Positions 20,912 to 28,912 of a stretch of DNA of 33,613 nt are shown piece after piece. The notes under the pieces are model-generated. The model made no database searches and had not been told where the DNA came from. It saw only the letters and a list, made by a program, of their open reading frames with translations. This DNA is from a virus. The translations under genes and the position numbers were made by a program. Position 1 is the stretch's first letter. Each line of letters begins with the position of its first letter. The DNA lies in the IMG/VR virus record IMGVR_UViG_3300018009_000011, positions 1-33,613 of that record; one strand, 5' to 3'.

Positions 20912-21892
20912 ATGAAAAAACTCTCGCAGTACCTTATCGCCTCTTTGGTCGCGCTGATGACGCTGTGCTCGCAGGCATTCGCTCAGGCGGCCCTCACATA
21001 CACCACCACTTCCGCCGCTGTGGCGGACAGCAAGACGCAGACCATTCCTCTGGCCTCAGTCACGGGAATGACGGCGCGGACGACTCAGATCTACATCGAC
21101 AAGGAGTTGATGGACGTCAACGTCGTCAATACCGCATCTGTCTCGGTGCGCCGCGGCGCCGCCGGCACGATGGCCACCGCCCATGCTTCGGGCTCCATCG
21201 TGTATGCGGGGCCCGCAAACTATTTCAGCTCGTTCGACCGCTCGGTCGGCAGCTACTGCTCCAGCACCACGGAATTGGTGCTGCCAGTGATCAACGTCAA
21301 GAGTGGCAAGACTTTTGATTGTCAGAGGAGCGTTTGGGAAGAAGGCACCCAGGTGAACGTGGCGACGGTTTCACTGTCGCTGCGCGTCTCCCACCACATC
21401 GTAAGCATCAACTATGCCGGCGTGGTGAACACAGGGTCGGTGAGCGTGGTTGCCCAGCGCGGGCTGGCGCAGATCGGCTCGACGACCACCCTAGCGAGTG
21501 GCTATGTGTACGGTAGCGAAGGCAAGGCACGTCTGGACGGTACTATGACGGGCGGCTGGGTCTTCGGCACGATCGGTCAGTTGGATATTTCCAACGCGAC
21601 GCTGACCTCTGGGTCGCACCTCGGCGGCCTGTGGAGCGACGCCGGCGCCACCGGCCCGGCTGTGAGCTGCACGTTCTGCGATGGCCTCGTGGTCACCAAC
21701 ACGACCGCGACGACCTTCAACTCCGCCTTCTATGTGTATTCGAAGGCCGGGTATCTCTTCGACCTGTCGAACAACGGCAGCGCGTTTATCAATGGCAGCA
21801 CCGGGACCTCCGGTTCCGTGACCGGCTATCTGAAGATCAAGATCAACGGGTCGGACGCCTATATCGCGTACAAGGGCACGCCGGGTACTTAG
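20912..21892 (+). CDS. Signal-peptide-bearing putative virion/decoration protein
   Basis: This 326-residue protein has a clear Sec signal peptide, residues 1-24 ('MKKLSQYLIASLVALMTLCS', then cleavage after 'QAFA'). Residues about 35-102 form a beta module ('IPLASVTGMTARTTQIYIDK', 'SVSVRRGAAGTMATAHASG') that also occurs near the front of the tail spike at 23374. The rest is Gly/Thr/Ser-rich beta sequence ('TLASGYVYGSEGKARLDG', 'GSVTGYLKIKINGSDAYIAY'). It sits directly after the coat gene, where decoration or minor head proteins are usually encoded. The exported nature is puzzling for a virion part; alternatively it is displayed on the infected cell. 'ACAGGAAGA' precedes the ATG. Confidence 0.7.
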   Translation: MKKLSQYLIASLVALMTLCSQAFAQAALTYTTTSAAVADSKTQTIPLASVTGMTARTTQIYIDKELMDVNVVNTASVSVRRGAAGTMATAHASGSIVYAGPANYFSSFDRSVGSYCSSTTELVLPVINVKSGKTFDCQRSVWEEGTQVNVATVSLSLRVSHHIVSINYAGVVNTGSVSVVAQRGLAQIGSTTTLASGYVYGSEGKARLDGTMTGGWVFGTIGQLDISNATLTSGSHLGGLWSDAGATGPAVSCTFCDGLVVTNTTATTFNSAFYVYSKAGYLFDLSNNGSAFINGSTGTSGSVTGYLKIKINGSDAYIAYKGTPGT

Positions 21893-21900
21893 GGCGCCGC

Positions 21901-22158
21901 ATGAAGCTGTTCGTTGTATTTTTCATCCTGGGCGGGCTCCTGCTCGCCCAGGCCCCTTCTCCCACGCCGGCGCCGCCCGCTATCACCAGAGAGCAGTTAC
22001 AGGCGCGGCTGGAGGATCTCCAGCACGGGAAAGAGCAGGCCATCGCGAATGTGAACGCGTTCGTGGGAGCCATTCAGGAAACCCAGCACTGGCTGGATGA
22101 GCTGAAGGCTGCCGAAGCGAAGCCCGCAGCAGCGAAGCCCGGCCCTCCGGCCAAGTAA
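21901..22158 (+). CDS. Small secreted or lipoprotein-like coiled-coil protein
   Basis: The 85-residue product starts at ATG eight bases after the previous stop. Residues 1-17 are a signal peptide ('MKLFVVFFILGGLLLAQ'), followed by a Pro-rich linker ('PSPTPAPPA'), a coiled coil (about 28-70, 'REQLQARLEDLQHGKEQAIA', 'IQETQHWLDELK') and an Ala/Pro/Lys tail. There is no lipobox Cys. The layout (leader plus periplasmic helix) recalls spanin or Rz-like subunits, but the position in the head operon argues for another use. Confidence 0.65.
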   Translation: MKLFVVFFILGGLLLAQAPSPTPAPPAITREQLQARLEDLQHGKEQAIANVNAFVGAIQETQHWLDELKAAEAKPAAAKPGPPAK

Positions 22159-22165
22159 CCGCTCT

Positions 22166-22654
22166 ATGCCCATGAATGAAGCCGGTTCCTACCGACAAAG
22201 CAATCTCACCGCACAAGAACAGAGAGAGGCCGAGGCCGCTCTGTACGGCCTCGAGGTAAACAACAGCATGACACCGCAACCATCCACTTTTTCCCAGGAC
22301 GATATCGAGCGCATGCGCGCGATCCTGAGAGCTCACGACGCCGCCGCGGGCGGCGTAGTGAAGGAATTTGATCTCAACAAGCCGGCGCCGGTTCCTTATC
22401 GTTACCGGGAATTTCCAAAGCTGGTTTACGACCACACCAAGCGCACCCACAAGGCGGTCCACGACCGCGCGCAGGAGCAGGCGGCGCTGGAGGCCGGCTT
22501 CCAGAACGAGCCTTATCCCAGCGAGGTTGTCGAGCTGGCTCTGGATCCGGAGGACCAGAACGAGGTGAACGACCTCGAGTCCGACATCAGGGCGCGGGGT
22601 CGTTTGGAGCGCGCCAGGCCGAAGGCGAAGGGCGCGGGCGCAGTCAAGGAGTAA
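22166..22654 (+). CDS. Hypothetical head/tail-joining region protein
   Basis: This 162-residue hydrophilic protein has a helical front with 'QDDIERMRAILRAHDA'. The middle 'VPYRYREFPKLVYDHTKRTH' and 'EQAALEAGFQNEPYP' form a strand-helix pattern common in small phage proteins coded near connector genes (YPK.lY......v.s..e..al..Gw...P). The C-terminus is charged. It lies just upstream of the gp4-like gene. The role is unknown; position suggests a virion or assembly protein. Confidence 0.6.
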   Translation: MPMNEAGSYRQSNLTAQEQREAEAALYGLEVNNSMTPQPSTFSQDDIERMRAILRAHDAAAGGVVKEFDLNKPAPVPYRYREFPKLVYDHTKRTHKAVHDRAQEQAALEAGFQNEPYPSEVVELALDPEDQNEVNDLESDIRARGRLERARPKAKGAGAVKE

Positions 22655-22658
22655 GTCC

Positions 22659-23351
22659 ATGCTGGTGTCGGATCTCATCACCCAGGCCTTCCTGAACCTG
22701 GGGACCATCACCGTCCTGGAGACGATTTCGACGGGAATGCAGACGGACGCATTCCCAAAGCTCAACGCGGATGTCGATTCGCTGAGCGCGGAAGGGCTGG
22801 TGGTTCCAAATCAGGTTGAGCAGATTTTCAGCTTGATCCAGAACCTCACGGCCTACACGGTCGGCGCTGCTGGCTCCTGGCCGACGGCGTCAGGGCAGCG
22901 CGCGCTGAAGATCATTTCCTGGAGGGCGTATTACGGTAATGTGCTGCACTCCGGGGGACGCGTGCTCTCGCTGCCGGAATTCGGCGAGCAGGCGCAGCAG
23001 ATCCTGGGCGAGAATACGCCGATTCCTAAGATCCTGGGTGCAGACACCGCTTATCCGTTGATCAACGTGCGCGTGTTTCCTCCCACCGGCAGTCCGGCAG
23101 GGTACGTTGAGCTGGGGTATCTGCTGGCGATCGCAAACTTCGCGACCGTCAACGATTTGATCAGTCTGCCGCAGGGCTGGTTGCAGCTCCTGGCCTGGCG
23201 CCTGGCCAGAATACTTTACCCGCTATATCCGAGCCCCAGCAGGAAGGATCTTATCTGGGACATGGCTGATCGCGCCAAGCAGGGTCTGCTGACGGGGGCC
23301 ACTATGACCGCTCCGCAGCCCCAGCCCGCCGCTCCGCAAGGCCAGCGGTAG
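22659..23351 (+). CDS. Tail accessory factor / head-closure protein, P22 gp4-like (first copy)
   Basis: This 230-residue protein resembles P22 gp4, the ring that extends the portal and seals the filled head. Diagnostic stretches are 'VSDLITQAFLNLGTITVLET', 'FPKLNADVDSLSAEGLVV', 'NLTAYTVGAAGSWP', 'RVFPPTGSPAGYVELGYLL', 'SLPQGWLQLLAWRLARILYP' and a C-terminal helix 'DMADRAKQGLL'. P22 gp4 has 166 residues; the fit is at the fold/pattern level. A second gp4-like gene (25809) lies beyond the spike gene, so the connector may be two-layered. Confidence 0.75.
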   Translation: MLVSDLITQAFLNLGTITVLETISTGMQTDAFPKLNADVDSLSAEGLVVPNQVEQIFSLIQNLTAYTVGAAGSWPTASGQRALKIISWRAYYGNVLHSGGRVLSLPEFGEQAQQILGENTPIPKILGADTAYPLINVRVFPPTGSPAGYVELGYLLAIANFATVNDLISLPQGWLQLLAWRLARILYPLYPSPSRKDLIWDMADRAKQGLLTGATMTAPQPQPAAPQGQR

Positions 23352-23373
23352 AAGGTAAAAGGTTCACACCTCC

Positions 23374-25809
23374 ATGCTTCGATTCCTCTCTGTAATTCTC
23401 TTTGCGTGCTCCCTCTTCGGGCAGACCAGCAGCTATCCGGGGGCGATCGACAACGACAGCACGCTGTTCGTGACGGCTGACAATGTGCAGACGCAGCTCG
23501 CCGCGGCGATGGCCGTTGGGGATTCGGGGGCCTCGGTTATTTCGACCTCCGGCTTTGTCGCGAATATGCTGGTCACGGTCTGCGACACGATGGCGAACAC
23601 GGGCAAGTGCACCGCCTGGGAGGACATGCTGGTCACTTCGATTTCCGGATCGACTCTCAATGTGACGCGGGCGCAGGCGGGAACTTCAGTGCGGGCGCAC
23701 GCGATCGGGGCGTTTGTATCGGTACTCATCGATTCGGCCCACCAGAGAGCCCTAAAATCGGCAGTTCTCGCGCTGGAGACCACTCTCGGAGCGAATTTGG
23801 TCAACGCGCAGGGCTCATTCAGGAGTGCAGCAAGCTACAACTTCACAGCGCAGACTCCTGGCGGCACGCTGGTGCAGAGCGGCGCCAATCAGGCGATTAC
23901 GCTGACTCCTTGTCCGCTGGGGGTGAACGGCACCGACAAAAACCACATGGTTTATCTCTCGGGCGGCACGGGCACGGCAGAGGGCACGCCGATCACCGGG
24001 GGCACTTGTACTTCGGGCGCGGCGACCGGAACTATTACGGTAACGCCGGCGCAGGGGCACTCCGGGGCGTGGACGGTTCAGAGTGCGACGGGCGGGATCG
24101 AAGAGGCTATGTCGGCCCTGCCGGCGGCCGGCGGCACGGTGGTGCTGCCAGCGGGGAACGTGAATCTGTATGGCAACCCCGGTTTGACGCTGGGCAACGG
24201 CGTGGGCACGACGCAATCCACCGTAAACAACATTCTGCTTCTCGGGCAGGGGTTCAGCTCGGCGAATCCCTCTTTTAGCTCGGCCAGCGTCTTGACCTAT
24301 GCGGGCGTGAGCGGCGGCACGGCAGTGCGCATCCAGGGGCCGGCTAACACCATGAGGCTGCAAAATGTCACCGTCGACGGCGGGGGGCTGGCAAGTATTC
24401 TATACGACCACTTCGCCTGCGCAAACTGCGGGCTGGAGGCCGTGACGCTGCGCAACATCGCGGCCGGCGGGATCGCCCACCGCATCGACGCGGTGGCGGA
24501 CTATAACGGGAACAGCGCGCATTCCTTCTTTCGTGACGTGAATGTGACGGCGCTGGCCTCGGGGGCGTCGTGCCTTCAGATCGGCCCCACCGCGCTGAAC
24601 TACAACGCCGGCAACTTCTCGAACCTGTTTGAGAATTACAACTGCACTTACGCAAACGATGTAGCCGGCTCCTACGGCGTGCAGCTGGGGTGGGCGGACA
24701 ATAACGAGTTTCTGCACAGTTCTTTTGTCGCCAGTGCTCAGCCCGGCGCCGGATATCCGCTGGTGCACGTGCGCCAGGCCGGGACTTACAGCTGGCTGCC
24801 GAGCGAGAACGTCTTCAACCACGTAAATCTGGGCTGCGTCACCTGTCTGCCCATATACGGGAATTCGGGATCCGGCATCGGCACGATTTTTTCGGATTAT
24901 CAGGTGTTCGACAGCTCGGGGCTCCCGGCGCAGGGAGCGGTGAAAAACCTTCGCGGGCAGCTGCACAACGGTGACTGGTTCGACACGGATACCACGTCTC
25001 GATTTAATTTTCAAAACCTCCTGACGATCTACTCCGCATCAAGCTTCGCCATGCTGCGCTTTCCTGGATACACCGGCTCAACCGACGCTGGCGCCACCCT
25101 GCAGACGACCGGCACGGCGGTGGTGGGGACTAACTCGCACTTTCTCACCAAGCCCGGCAAGGGGCGGATGATCGTGCTCAGTAACGAGCTGCGCTATCTG
25201 GCCTCGGTGAGTGACGACACGCACGCCACGCTCAACCAGGCTTTCACGGACGATGCACCGGCGGGCACGAGCTACTTATATCAGGTGGGAGCCAACGGCT
25301 ATATTTACACGGACTCAGCGGCGCACCTGGGCACGCAGGACGCCTCGCCGGTGCGGATCGACCCGGGAGCAATCACCGCCATCCAGGCGCAGTACAACGC
25401 CACCAGCGGCGGCGGCGACGTGGGGGTGTCGGGAATCTTCTCGGCGACCGCGGCGGATACCGGGCTGAGCAATGGCGGCGGTAATACGCTCACCGCGGCC
25501 ATGCTCATCGGTGGCCAGATCCGGCGCACCGGCGGGGGCGCGCAGACCGACACCACCGACACGGCCGCCAACATCGTGGCCGCGATCCCTAACTGCCAGG
25601 TCGGCCAGATTTTCCAATTCGTCATTTACAACAACTCGGGCGGCCAGCACGTCCTTGGGCTGGGCTCGGGCGTTACAGCGGCGGCCGGGCTGACGCCCAC
25701 GCTGACCACCGCCAACACATACGCGCACGCCTTTCAGCTGCGCGTCACGAATGTGGGCGCTGGATCGCAGGCGGTAGCGATTTACAGCCTGGGAAGCGGG
25801 GCATACTAA
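23374..25809 (+). CDS. Tail spike-like beta-helix protein with signal peptide
   Basis: This 811-residue protein has a Sec leader at 1-17 ('MLRFLSVILFACSLFGQ'). Residues about 45-120 contain the module also found in the 20912 product ('EDMLVTSISGSTLNVTRAQA' then 'AHAIGAFVSV'). Residues about 220-560 are a right-handed beta-helix of the pectate-lyase type: 'IEEAMSALPAAGGTVVLPAG', repeated V-x-I/L-x-N turns ('LQNVTVDGGG', 'LEAVTLRNIAAGG', 'EFLHSSFVAS'). The C-terminal ~110 residues form a separate beta domain. Such proteins bind and often cut host surface polysaccharide. The signal peptide is very unusual for a spike. The gene lies between two gp4-like genes. Confidence 0.8.
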   Translation: MLRFLSVILFACSLFGQTSSYPGAIDNDSTLFVTADNVQTQLAAAMAVGDSGASVISTSGFVANMLVTVCDTMANTGKCTAWEDMLVTSISGSTLNVTRAQAGTSVRAHAIGAFVSVLIDSAHQRALKSAVLALETTLGANLVNAQGSFRSAASYNFTAQTPGGTLVQSGANQAITLTPCPLGVNGTDKNHMVYLSGGTGTAEGTPITGGTCTSGAATGTITVTPAQGHSGAWTVQSATGGIEEAMSALPAAGGTVVLPAGNVNLYGNPGLTLGNGVGTTQSTVNNILLLGQGFSSANPSFSSASVLTYAGVSGGTAVRIQGPANTMRLQNVTVDGGGLASILYDHFACANCGLEAVTLRNIAAGGIAHRIDAVADYNGNSAHSFFRDVNVTALASGASCLQIGPTALNYNAGNFSNLFENYNCTYANDVAGSYGVQLGWADNNEFLHSSFVASAQPGAGYPLVHVRQAGTYSWLPSENVFNHVNLGCVTCLPIYGNSGSGIGTIFSDYQVFDSSGLPAQGAVKNLRGQLHNGDWFDTDTTSRFNFQNLLTIYSASSFAMLRFPGYTGSTDAGATLQTTGTAVVGTNSHFLTKPGKGRMIVLSNELRYLASVSDDTHATLNQAFTDDAPAGTSYLYQVGANGYIYTDSAAHLGTQDASPVRIDPGAITAIQAQYNATSGGGDVGVSGIFSATAADTGLSNGGGNTLTAAMLIGGQIRRTGGGAQTDTTDTAANIVAAIPNCQVGQIFQFVIYNNSGGQHVLGLGSGVTAAAGLTPTLTTANTYAHAFQLRVTNVGAGSQAVAIYSLGSGAY

Positions 25810-26624
25810 TGGGACTTTTCGGGAGTGCTCTGTGGGGCGCCGGCGGCCAGCAGCAGGCCGTCGCGACGGGTGTCTCATTCAAATCTCTCGCCTATATGGC
25901 GATGCGGCTGGCGCACGTCACGAAGGTGGCGCAGATCGGTCCCAGCCCAGATCAGTTTGCGGACTGTCTGCAGGCTGCTCAGTTGATGCTCGACCAGGCC
26001 ACGATCCGCAAGCCGCTAATCTACACGATCAACATCGCGGCATATCCGCTGGTGGCGGCGACGAAGATTTACACCATCGGGCCAGGCGGCACAGGGCCGG
26101 CCTGGCTGGGCCCGAATTGGCCACTCTATATCGAGCACGCCATCCTGGTCCTGGCGAGCGGCGTTCCGGTGCGTCTGGGAATCTTCCGGGGCTCGAATGA
26201 TCAGTGGGCCCGGGTGGTAGTGCAGGACATCGCGGGCGCGCTGCCGCGCCTGCTCTATTGTGATTACAATTACCCGCTGGCGAACATCTACGTGGTGCCG
26301 CAGGACATGGGCGGCGACCAGCTGGAGCTGCACACCTGGCAGCAATTGCCGAGCCTGGTGACTATCGGCGATCTGCTGAATCTGCCGCCGGGTTACAGCG
26401 ATTGGTTCGTCAACAACCTGGCGGTGCGCCTGGCCTCGATCTGGCAGGAGCAGCTGGGGGCATTCGTTACCGACGACACCCGGACAGAGGCGCGCATGTC
26501 CACTCAAGCGCTGATGTCGCGGAATCTGCAATCGCCGACGCTGGATTCCGATGTGCCGCGGCATAGCGGCGGCGGTCGCGGCGGCGGCGGCGGATTCAAC
26601 TATTACTCGGGGATGGAGAAGTGA
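25809..26624 (+). CDS. P22 gp4-like connector protein (second copy)
   Basis: This 271-residue protein starts in a TAATG overlap with the spike gene. Gp4-family features are 'PDQFADCLQAAQLMLDQATI', 'TKIYTIGPGGTGPAW' (the YTIGPGG turn is characteristic), 'WPLYIEHAILVL', 'IYVVPQDMGGDQLELHTWQQ' and 'LPPGYSDWFVNNLAVRLAS'. The Gly-rich tail ('GGGRGGGGGFNYYSG') is extra. It is a better pattern match than the 22659 gene, so of the two it is the likelier functional gp4. The other may form a different adaptor ring. Confidence 0.78.
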   Translation: MGLFGSALWGAGGQQQAVATGVSFKSLAYMAMRLAHVTKVAQIGPSPDQFADCLQAAQLMLDQATIRKPLIYTINIAAYPLVAATKIYTIGPGGTGPAWLGPNWPLYIEHAILVLASGVPVRLGIFRGSNDQWARVVVQDIAGALPRLLYCDYNYPLANIYVVPQDMGGDQLELHTWQQLPSLVTIGDLLNLPPGYSDWFVNNLAVRLASIWQEQLGAFVTDDTRTEARMSTQALMSRNLQSPTLDSDVPRHSGGGRGGGGGFNYYSGMEK

Positions 26625-26962
26625 AGATCCGCGTTCATCGCACTCCCGAGATGAAGGCGAAGGGCGCAGTGCAGCGATTCGTCTCCAGTCAGGCCGATCT
26701 CGACCGGCTTCTCCGGCAGTTTCACCCGCGCAACCGTCAACGCATCCTTGAACGGCTGGCGCCGCACTTGGGCTTTGAGGCCGAGCCGGTTCCTGAGTGG
26801 CTGGAAGTGGAACGATTCGACCGGCCGGTATCTGAACAGCCGGTATCTGAACAGCCAGGGATGGTTGAAACCCACGCCATTCCGGATCCGGCCCAGCCGA
26901 TCGTCGAGGCTTCCAGGCCTCTTCCGGGTGCGAAGCCCTTTCGCGGCAGTCGGGCGCACTGA
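26621..26962 (+). CDS. Hypothetical protein between gp4-like and gp10-like genes
   Basis: The 113-residue product starts at GTG in a GTGA overlap. The front ('VHRTPEMKAKGAVQRFVSSQ', 'LDRLLRQFHPRNRQRILERL') is a helical basic domain. The second half is a Pro-rich linker with a duplicated 'VSEQP' coded by a 15-bp tandem repeat. No family is recognised; a tail-assembly role is inferred from position. Confidence 0.5.
   Translation: MKIRVHRTPEMKAKGAVQRFVSSQADLDRLLRQFHPRNRQRILERLAPHLGFEAEPVPEWLEVERFDRPVSEQPVSEQPGMVETHAIPDPAQPIVEASRPLPGAKPFRGSRAH
26825..26854 (+). repeat. Tandem 15-bp repeat
   Basis: CCGGTATCTGAACAG occurs twice head to tail, inside the Pro-rich linker of the 26621-26962 gene, and gives the repeated VSEQP peptide. 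The frame is kept because the unit is a multiple of three. Confidence 0.9.
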
Positions 26963-26968
26963 GTCGCC

Positions 26969-28912
26969 ATGAAGCTCCCTCTCGTCGGTCAAAGTCACCT
27001 TCTGCGTTCGCCGGCGGCTGCTTGTCAGCAGACGCAGAATTTGATGCCGCAGTTTATCGAGGACAAGAGCGAGAAGGGGAAAAATTATGGCATTCTGCTC
27101 GGCATTCCGGGGTTCCACGCCTGTATTGCAGGCCTGGGCGCGCCGGTTCGCGGGGTGTGGAACGATGGCACGCTGGTCTACGTTGTCGGCAACAACACGC
27201 TGTATCAGATCGGGATCGGCTCCTATGCGGGCGGGAATCCGTCGACGGGCGCCTGCACGGTCCTAAACTCCTATCTGCTCGACAGCACGAGCGACGGGAA
27301 TCCGGTATTCATGGCGGGGAACGGGACGCAGCTTTTCCTTGTCGCCAACGGGTACGCCTACATCGACAACGGCAGCGGGCCCGTGCGCTGCCAGTTCCAG
27401 ATCTCGGGTTACGTGAACACGAACGGGACCGATGTGGCGTGGGTGAGCGGCGACAATTTTGCGACGGCGGCCGCCGGCGACGCCATCGCGATCAACGACA
27501 CGTTTTACACCATTTCGACGGTCAACTCTCCCACCGATATCACGTTGACGGGTTCAGCCGGCGTGCAGCAGGGCGCCATGATGACGGCGGCGCTGGGCAG
27601 CTACGTCACGGCGGTGTGGGGAGCGTACCTGGACGGGTTTTTCATCGCGCAGCGTCCGGCCGGCTTTCCGATCCAGGGAGTAGTGAACACGGCGCTGAAC
27701 CAGGCGACCTGGGTTTCGGGCGCACTCTTCAATCTGCTCACGGTGGGCGAGGGCGTGATCATCGGCGGCGTCGCGTATCTCGTCACGCACATCACCTCTC
27801 CCACGGTGATGAAGCTTTACCCTTCGCCTGGCGCGCATAACGGCCTCACGCTGGATGCCGGCGTCGATCTGGGTAAACAGTTCACGATTTCGGCCGTGCT
27901 TGACGGGACGTCCTGGGATCCGCTGGATTTCGCTTCTAAAATCGGCTGTCCGGACAATCTCCAGTCGATCGCGGTGGATCACGAGCTGCTGATTTTGCTC
28001 GGCACCGAAAGCATGGAGCCCTGGCAGAACACCGGGGCCGCCCTCTTCCCTTTCCAGCGCATTCCCGGAGCGGTGAGCCGGGAGGGTTCGATGGCCCGCT
28101 ATGCGGCGACCGCCATTGCGGAGCGGGTGTTCTACCTGGGAGGCTCTCCGCGCGGCACGCCGGTGGCGTACCGGATGGACGGTTTCACGCCCGTCCGCAT
28201 TTCGACGCACGCGGAGGAGTATGCGTGGGCGCTGGGCATCGATACGCCGTCGACGGCGATCGCTTATGGTGAGGTGCACGATGGCCACCAGATGTGGGTG
28301 GTTAACTTCGCGGGCTCGCTCGGGACATGGGTCTACGACGAAACCGCGAGCGCGCAGGCAGGCGAGGCCATGTGGCATCAACGGGCCTCGTGGACAGGCA
28401 CGGCATTCGGCAGTTACACTCCGCGCTTCCACACCTTCATCCCATCCTGGGGTCCGGCCGGCATGCACATCGTGGCCGGATTCGCCGCCGGCAACGGCAA
28501 CCTATACGACCAGTCGCTGAATTATTACGACGACGCCGGCAGCTCGCAGCAGTGGCAGCGGATCCTGCCGCACCTCTACAACGCCGGCAGGCTGCAGTTC
28601 TTCGGGCGCATGACCTTGGAAATGGAAACCGGGGGCACGACCTCCGCTACGACGCAGCCGACCGTCGTTCGCGGCTATTCAGATTCGCGGGGCGCGGATT
28701 TCGCGGGCGTGACGGGCCCGGGGACTCTTCCTAATCCGGTTGCTGCGCTGATGGGGGGCTCTGGCGTGAAGGGCGCACTTACACAGCGAGTCTTTTGGCC
28801 ATCCAACGGTTCCTCTCGCGATCGGGTGTTCGCACTGGCGGGCAATAACAACGGGGTGGCGCGCACCTGTCTGATCGATCTGGATCTGGAGATGGAGTTA
28901 GAGGCGGAGTAA
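26969..28912 (+). CDS. Packaged-DNA stabilization protein, P22 gp10-like
   Basis: This 647-residue beta-rich protein has the front 'MKLPLVGQSHLLRSPAAACQ' and 'QTQNLMPQFIED', typical of the phage-stabilise family, then propeller-like repeats ('VWNDGTLVYVVGNNTLYQI', 'VTAVWGAYLDGFFIAQRPAG', 'GCPDNLQSIAVDHELLILLG', 'SREGSMARYAATAIAERVFY'). P22 gp10 has 472 residues; the longer size is accounted for by inserted beta modules. It would form the tail hub beneath the gp4 ring, where spikes and needle attach. It follows the gp4-like gene, as in P22. Confidence 0.82.
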   Translation: MKLPLVGQSHLLRSPAAACQQTQNLMPQFIEDKSEKGKNYGILLGIPGFHACIAGLGAPVRGVWNDGTLVYVVGNNTLYQIGIGSYAGGNPSTGACTVLNSYLLDSTSDGNPVFMAGNGTQLFLVANGYAYIDNGSGPVRCQFQISGYVNTNGTDVAWVSGDNFATAAAGDAIAINDTFYTISTVNSPTDITLTGSAGVQQGAMMTAALGSYVTAVWGAYLDGFFIAQRPAGFPIQGVVNTALNQATWVSGALFNLLTVGEGVIIGGVAYLVTHITSPTVMKLYPSPGAHNGLTLDAGVDLGKQFTISAVLDGTSWDPLDFASKIGCPDNLQSIAVDHELLILLGTESMEPWQNTGAALFPFQRIPGAVSREGSMARYAATAIAERVFYLGGSPRGTPVAYRMDGFTPVRISTHAEEYAWALGIDTPSTAIAYGEVHDGHQMWVVNFAGSLGTWVYDETASAQAGEAMWHQRASWTGTAFGSYTPRFHTFIPSWGPAGMHIVAGFAAGNGNLYDQSLNYYDDAGSSQQWQRILPHLYNAGRLQFFGRMTLEMETGGTTSATTQPTVVRGYSDSRGADFAGVTGPGTLPNPVAALMGGSGVKGALTQRVFWPSNGSSRDRVFALAGNNNGVARTCLIDLDLEMELEAE

